The translations under genes were made by a program, and so were the position numbers. From Discostella pseudostelligera (Eukaryota > Bacillariophyta > Thalassiosirophyceae > Thalassiosirales > Thalassiosiraceae), in assembly GCA_036940085.1 (NCBI GenBank), contig JALLBK010000085.1:1-26464 (forward strand): a stretch of 26,464 bases of DNA, read 5' to 3'. The notes below the pieces were generated by a model. It made no database searches. It worked only from the letters and a program-made list of their open reading frames with translations, and had not been told where the DNA came from. Positions 21,761-26,464 of this stretch are shown in pieces; positions within the stretch are counted from its first letter, which is position 1, and each line of letters starts with the position of its first letter.

Positions 21761-24118
21761 ATGAGGACTTCCAACAATGTAATGACCATCGTCGTCGCCA
21801 TCCGCCAAATCCGCCGTCACCGTCGTAAGCCGCCACCAACCATGGTAGTCGCCGGCATCATCCGCCCCCCACCCGACATCCGCGCCGTAGCCGACCGCAC
21901 TGCTCTTTTCGTCTCCAAGAACGGCCGGGCCTTTGAAATCAAAATTCTCAACAGCGAGAAGGGCAAAACACCCAAATTTGCTTTTTTACATGGATCATCG
22001 CCCTTTCATGCCTACTATGAAGATCGGATACGATTTTATGAAGAGGGCGGCACCGACGAGGAGGAGAAACGAAAAGAGGAGGAAGAACGATTGAAGAAAC
22101 AAAAAGAGGAGGAGGAGCGATTAGAACGAGAACGGAAAGAGAAGGAGGAGGCTGAGGCCATATCAGCACGGAAGGAGGCGGCACGAAAAAAGGCATCGGC
22201 AGTGGATCCAGTGGCTAGGGCATTGTTGGGCAGCAGAGCCAAGATTGAAAGTGCTAAGCGGGCATCATCATCCGCTAGTAAAGATGGTGGGAATGATGGC
22301 GGCAATGAGGAAGAAAATTCCGGATCTGCACTAGCGCCATCATCAACAACTATGGGGCCAACTCCACCCCCACCGCTCCGTCACGTATCACTGCTTGCAC
22401 CTGCCAATCTATCCCATCTCGAGGTGGAAATTATCAAACTTACTGCACAGTACGTTGCCCTATCATCTTCATCATCGACTAGTGGGGGAGTTTCGCGTGA
22501 TAATTTCTTGACCAACTTGACATTAAAAGAATGGTCCAATCCACAATTTGCATTCTTGCAGCCACGTCATGGACATTATGCCTACTTTACAGCGTTGGTC
22601 GATGGCTATCGAAGTTTTCTACCGGCAGGGGAAGATTATGAACGAGCGAAAAATAAGGCACGGATGGATGCGAGGAAGGATCGGCTGGCACATCTCATCC
22701 TCGATGATGATTCCAATGTTAGGTCAATAATTAGCAAGAAGGAGAAGAGCACTGTGCTGCACGAATGTCTCGAGAGGGCAGCTTATCGTGCCGAATACGA
22801 ACGTGACATGGCCGAACGTAAACGAGAAGCTGCCGAGGGAGGAGCCGATGGAGGGTTGGGTGGTGCGGGAACCATCGATTGGCATGATTTTGTGGTAGTG
22901 GAAACGATTGAATTTCCTGTCGATGAGGTTGTGCAGGCGTTGCCACCCCCGACATCATTGCGTCTGGCAGTTTTGACAAAGGAGCAGGCTGTGGTGGGCA
23001 AGGACTCCAAAGAAGAGCAGGAAGAGGAACAAGAGGAGGAGGAAATGGAGGAATCATCGTCCGATGATGACAATGTTGATATGGACGACGGTGGTGAAAA
23101 ACTTAAGGTGGTATCCAATTACCAACCGAAAGTTGTCTCAACCAAAGAAATTATTACCGGCGATGCCTCCCGAACACACATTATCGATCCGATATCTGGA
23201 AAGTCCGTGGCAATTGCTGACATGCCGGAGCATATGCGAATTCAATTGCTTGATCCCAAGTGGGCCGAGGAACGGAAACGTTTCCTCGATAAGCAGCGCG
23301 AGACGAACTTTGTTGCCGGGGAAGATATTGCATCGAACATTAGTCGATTTTTGCAGGCTCGGGGCGGAGATTTATTTGGTTCGTCGGCTTCGGATATTCA
23401 TGATCAGAAGGTGAATTCGGAGAAGAGATTGATGGAGGCGAATCGTCTTATTCGGGAGCAGGCGATGCAACCAATGCCTCAACCACAAGGTGTCGCTATG
23501 CTTTCAGCTCCAGCTGCCGGAGTGGTACCGCCGCCACCACCACCACCCCTGCAGATGGGAGTCCAACCTCCTGTATTTGCACCCCCAATGCCACCTCCTC
23601 TACCTCAGCAACAATATTTGGTGCAGCCTACCATTCCGTCAGAGGAACCAGAAGCGAAGAGGCTCAAAGTTGATGATCCGAGTATTGCCATATATCCACC
23701 CGCGCAACTTAGTCTTCCGAATGCCTCTGGCATAATAGCTCCAGGTGTTCTAGCTCCGCCGCCGCCTCCCCCTTCTGCTTCACAACCTGATGAATTACTC
23801 TCCGAGTCAGATTTCATTGCCACTCTCTCCGACCCTGACGACATACCAATTTGCATCCGCGTTCCACACGACTCCACCAACTCCAATTGGAACTTCAATG
23901 GCCAAACTATCGATATTACTGTCAAGGCTACATCCCAGGTAAAAGAATTAAAAGAGATGCTATCGGCACAGTTGGGTGGTATGCCAATGAATAAGATGCA
24001 ATTGAAGCATCCGTCGTCGGGATTTATGAATAAGGATGGCTTGACCATGGCATATTTTAATGTTGGACCGATGACAACGATTGATCTTGTGCCGAAGACT
24101 CGAGGAGGAAGGAAATGA
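21761..24118 (+). CDS. SF3A1: Splicing factor 3A subunit 1 (PRP21 homologue)
   Basis: Single exon, 785 aa from the first ATG. SF3A1 is the U2 snRNP subunit needed for prespliceosome assembly. SURP1 spans about 34-98 (IIRPPPDIRAVADRTALFVSK, shown split as IIRPPPDIRAV and ADRTALFVSK; FLHGSSPFHAYYEDRI). A Glu/Lys/Arg coiled coil follows (about 98-150). SURP2 spans about 217-287 (LEVEIIKLTAQYVAL, FLQPRHGHYAYFTALVDGY). The central PRP21-type region includes an acidic tract (about 415-445). A Pro-rich segment (about 580-680) precedes a C-terminal ubiquitin-like domain (about 700-780), ending RGGRK as in SF3A1, where this tail contacts U1 snRNA. A second ATG at 21842 (residue 28) has perfect ACCATGG context and begins MVVAGIIRPP, close to the conserved start; the 27 Arg-rich residues before it may be leader. 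Identity is secure; the start is not. Confidence 0.92.
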   Translation: MRTSNNVMTIVVAIRQIRRHRRKPPPTMVVAGIIRPPPDIRAVADRTALFVSKNGRAFEIKILNSEKGKTPKFAFLHGSSPFHAYYEDRIRFYEEGGTDEEEKRKEEEERLKKQKEEEERLERERKEKEEAEAISARKEAARKKASAVDPVARALLGSRAKIESAKRASSSASKDGGNDGGNEEENSGSALAPSSTTMGPTPPPPLRHVSLLAPANLSHLEVEIIKLTAQYVALSSSSSTSGGVSRDNFLTNLTLKEWSNPQFAFLQPRHGHYAYFTALVDGYRSFLPAGEDYERAKNKARMDARKDRLAHLILDDDSNVRSIISKKEKSTVLHECLERAAYRAEYERDMAERKREAAEGGADGGLGGAGTIDWHDFVVVETIEFPVDEVVQALPPPTSLRLAVLTKEQAVVGKDSKEEQEEEQEEEEMEESSSDDDNVDMDDGGEKLKVVSNYQPKVVSTKEIITGDASRTHIIDPISGKSVAIADMPEHMRIQLLDPKWAEERKRFLDKQRETNFVAGEDIASNISRFLQARGGDLFGSSASDIHDQKVNSEKRLMEANRLIREQAMQPMPQPQGVAMLSAPAAGVVPPPPPPPLQMGVQPPVFAPPMPPPLPQQQYLVQPTIPSEEPEAKRLKVDDPSIAIYPPAQLSLPNASGIIAPGVLAPPPPPPSASQPDELLSESDFIATLSDPDDIPICIRVPHDSTNSNWNFNGQTIDITVKATSQVKELKEMLSAQLGGMPMNKMQLKHPSSGFMNKDGLTMAYFNVGPMTTIDLVPKTRGGRK

Positions 24119-24287
24119 ATTCTGTCGCTGATGGGAAGAAGTTGTTACTGCTCACGAAATATGGTTCACGATATTTAATGACTCTCGATACTATCACTGC
24201 ACATCGATGTTGACCGTTCGCTCAATGATCAAACACTCATTGTTCTATCTCTCGCAGGGTGCATCATCTCAACGCACCATGATAGAA

Positions 24288-25206
24288 TCAGAAACTCCCT
24301 TCCAAAGACTGTTCCGCAACCTGCTGAATAATGTCCAACACAGCATCTCGCGTCACTGCATGGGAACCATCCTCTGCTTTAGACTCCCCTTCAGTATTGC
24401 TTGTACTATCACCATCACCACCATCATTATCACTCTCCCCAAACCGCTCCTTCAACATACTCCGTAAAAGTTCATGAGACCTCTCCTCCTTCGTAAAATT
24501 AATTGTGCACCCCGGTTCTGTCAAGTAGACACTCCGTTGACTCTCCTCGACACATCCCTGCACCCGTCTTCGATAACTTTCCGGATCCGTTTGAAATAGA
24601 TGCAATGCCTCCTGATTAGGTATTTTCGCCTGTTCCTCTTCCGACATGTCCTTGTAATCTTTAACATAAAATATCCGTTTCAAATAGGTCACTACCGTCG
24701 GTAGAAAATGTTTATTTGGATTCCATTCCGGAAATGCCACGGTGATATCTAATTCGCCAGTCTCGGGATGGACATGTGGATTGTAGACGTAGGATGAAAA
24801 TTTCACTTGGGGATGGGTACCGTAGTCATTGTAAGTTGTTGGACAACGTAATGTGAATTTGAAGATGCCATTGCAGAAAGCACCCCGACGGATGAAGATG
24901 ACACCATGGAAGAAACGATTGTCGTCGTGGGAGGGGAGGAGGTAGACGCCACCGGGACAACTTGTCTTGAGATTTTTGTATTCAACGGTAAGCTTATAGT
25001 CTTTCATGGCCTGATCACGTTCGACTGCCGAGGGGGTGGGCTGCAGGAGGGTCAAACAATAAACATGAACCATAAAGACGATGACGATGAGGAATTGAAT
25101 TCAATGACACATACGGGCGGGGCACAGTCCAACGTACCTGTCCGGCGTGACGAATCTGTCCAGGCGATGGCCTTTTGGGGCTGGGGGTGATGGGCGGCCG
25201 GTTCAT
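24288..25206 (-). CDS. AKTIP/FTS-type inactive ubiquitin-conjugating enzyme variant, two exons
   Basis: Model: complement of 25138-25206 and 24288-25040, a 96-bp phase-0 intron, 273 aa. A Pro-rich N-terminus (MNRPPITPSPKRPSPG) precedes a UBC fold at about 33-155. Telling stretches are GVYLLPSHDDNRFFHGVIFIRR, shown in part as GVYLLPS and FHGVIFIRRGAF; NGIFKFTLRCP; and VHPETGELDI. These follow the human AKTIP pattern rather than active E2s. Where E2s have the catalytic Cys after HPN, this protein has GELDITVAFPEW and no Cys, so it should not conjugate ubiquitin. AKTIP (FTS) works with Hook and FHIP proteins to link endosomes to dynein; this role is inferred. The C-terminal tail is acidic (about 225-245). 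Splicing to the upstream exon replaces a less likely in-intron start at 25073. Convergent with SF3A1, 169 bp apart. Confidence 0.8.
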
Positions 25207-25421
25207 CTTTGCTTATCGAGATATGGTAGCTACTTTCTAACGTCGATGTTCATGGTCAATGGTCAAGTGCATTGTCGTTTGCAGAAATGGCGCCAAAATA
25301 CAAAAGGGAAAAACAATCCACGTGGAAGTACATGTGGAAGTATCCAGAGAACGATGGCCAGCTAGCAGTGCTCTTCTACCACTTCAACTCAAAAGTGCCA
25401 TACTAGATACTACCTCACTCC
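25207..25421. promoter_or_regulatory. 5' region of the AKTIP-like gene
   Basis: The stretch upstream of the AKTIP-like start holds TGGCGCCAAAA (25288-25298), an E2F-like box on the minus strand. It also has a CACGTG G-box (25319-25324) inside an imperfect direct repeat, acgtggaagta / catgtggaagta. An ORF at 25259-25582 (+) has no recognisable domain and overlaps the retroelement on the opposite strand, so it is not called as a gene. Confidence 0.4.
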
Positions 25422-26464
25422 TCACATTAGGTTTACGTTGTACTGAACTGAAGGGTTTCCAAAGCGGCAGTGAGGTTGCTTTCCCATGGGTCTGTGGATT
25501 GGTTCGCTCGTGTAGCATTCCGTACTATGTGAGTCGCGAATGCTTTGGTGATGCCGAGGCCGAGTTGTTGAATAGTGAATAGGGAAGGTGTTGGGGTGGT
25601 GTAGGAGTGTCCAAATAAGGGACATTGCTTGGTTTGTTTCCATATGATGTTTGCTGTGTGAAGTATTCTGATTGGGCTGGGTGTTATCATCCATGAGGGT
25701 CAATAGTGAAGGGGAGGAGGATCATGTTTTGTGATAGGAAGTCACCAATAACTGAATCGCCGTTAATTCTAGTGGAAGGGTCAGTGGAATCCATCTTGCT
25801 GTTGCGCATATACTTCTTCCATTCGAATCTCTGGATATGCTTGTTGGCAAACAAGGCCATCACCGCTGAAGAAATAGCAGTATCCAAGAGTTCTATGGTG
25901 GAAGAAGTATTTGCGCGCTGATGGTTGAGTATGGGCAGTAAGTGTGGGGGCCATCTGTGGTGGTTGGGTCTGGGTCGAAGGATTCATCGAATGGTTGTGC
26001 TGATGTGTCCCTTGTTCTGATGTGTTTCTTTTCGATTTCTAGTTGCCTTGAAGGTCAGATGTATCTGGCCTGTGATGAAGCAGGTTGTGAGCTTTGACCC
26101 ACGAATCGTGGACAATGTTGTGTGCTACTTTCTTACTCAGTTTTTTGCATTTGAAGATATGGTCGCAGAAGCAGTTATGTTTCTGTCCACATTTGCAGGT
26201 TGGTGTGTTGGCTGGGTCATAGATTGGTTTGAGAGCTATTTGGGTGTCCAATTTGGAAGCCTGTGTTGGGAGTTGCTTCTGCACATTCCTATGAGTGGGT
26301 ATGAGGTTTGAGGTGACAATATGCTTGGGAGGAGGTGGAGTGTTCTGGATTGGAGGATCCCACATAAGTATATATGTGTCCGGTGCGTGATGATTGAACC
26401 AAAGTGTTTCTTTCGTTGGCTGCGTGCACTGTGGAGCATCCTCACTCATCCCTCTCACTCTGGA
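25422..26464 (-). mobile_element. Degraded retroelement, C-terminal part of a reverse-transcriptase-type ORF (partial)
   Basis: Read on the minus strand, the frame is open from the window edge to a TAG at 26039-26041. It encodes a Cys/His cluster (CKCGQKHNCFCDHIFKC) followed by KKVAHNIVHDSW. This resembles the zinc-binding segment after the polymerase domain in non-LTR retroelements and in RT-like ORFs common in diatoms. The same frame continues past the stop to about 25930. Coding similarity then moves to another frame (ELLDTAISSAV to LPFTIDPHG, about 25930-25700) and back again from about 25690 (NIIWKQTK, FGHSYTTPTPS, ITKAFATHIVRNA). One in-frame stop and at least two frame changes make it a dead copy. 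The polymerase domain would lie to the right, outside the window. Element class is recalled, not searched. Confidence 0.65.

Noticed and set aside
25259..25582. 107-aa plus-strand ORF
   Set aside because: Overlaps the retroelement remnant on the other strand; no recognisable domain.

Overview
The window looks like nuclear DNA of a diatom. Three observations support this. Genes carry short spliceosomal introns (14 inferred here, 52 to 298 bp, with GT-AG borders whose phases all agree). Several proteins begin with a signal peptide ending in an Ala-Phe type junction (EA|FQP, TA|FVP, LA|FLSP), the bipartite plastid-targeting signal typical of diatoms. The right edge carries a decayed reverse-transcriptase-type element of a kind I associate with diatoms. 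Species is not determinable from what I can see.

Layout, left to right: the possible tail of an unidentified gene (1-102); a lumenal C-terminal processing protease (+); a four-exon gene (-) for a plastid-predicted protein built from about 21 copies of a 19-residue SYLD repeat; a chromodomain-JmjC-Tudor-like chromatin protein (+, four exons); a plastid trigger-factor N-domain protein (+, two exons); an AP-4 mu adaptor subunit (-, two exons); an MBD/TAM-DDT-WHIM chromatin-remodelling subunit of the BAZ2 type (+, two exons, 1571 aa); a DAO-family FAD oxidoreductase (-, three exons); SRP receptor beta (+); a CS-domain protein (-, three exons) whose 3' end is tandemly duplicated; splicing factor SF3A1 (+); an AKTIP/FTS-type inactive E2 (-, two exons); and the degraded retroelement (-).

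Genes mostly alternate in strand, giving five head-to-head promoter pairs of about 280 to 430 bp and tight convergent ends (77 bp at the shortest). This is not an operon-like system. Functions fall into plastid (protease, TF-N protein, SYLD-repeat protein, perhaps the oxidoreductase), chromatin (JmjC and MBD-DDT proteins), RNA processing (SF3A1) and membrane traffic (AP-4 mu, SRPRB, AKTIP-like). A GGCG-core box resembling E2F sites recurs in most 5' regions, with three copies within 50 bp upstream of the protease.

The most interesting items are the SYLD-repeat plastid protein (function unknown), the chromodomain-JmjC fusion, and the 175-bp duplication at the CS-domain gene end, where the extra copy beyond the stop differs almost only at synonymous sites. 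Exon models were assembled by eye from splice signals, reading phase and protein continuity; no transcript evidence was available.
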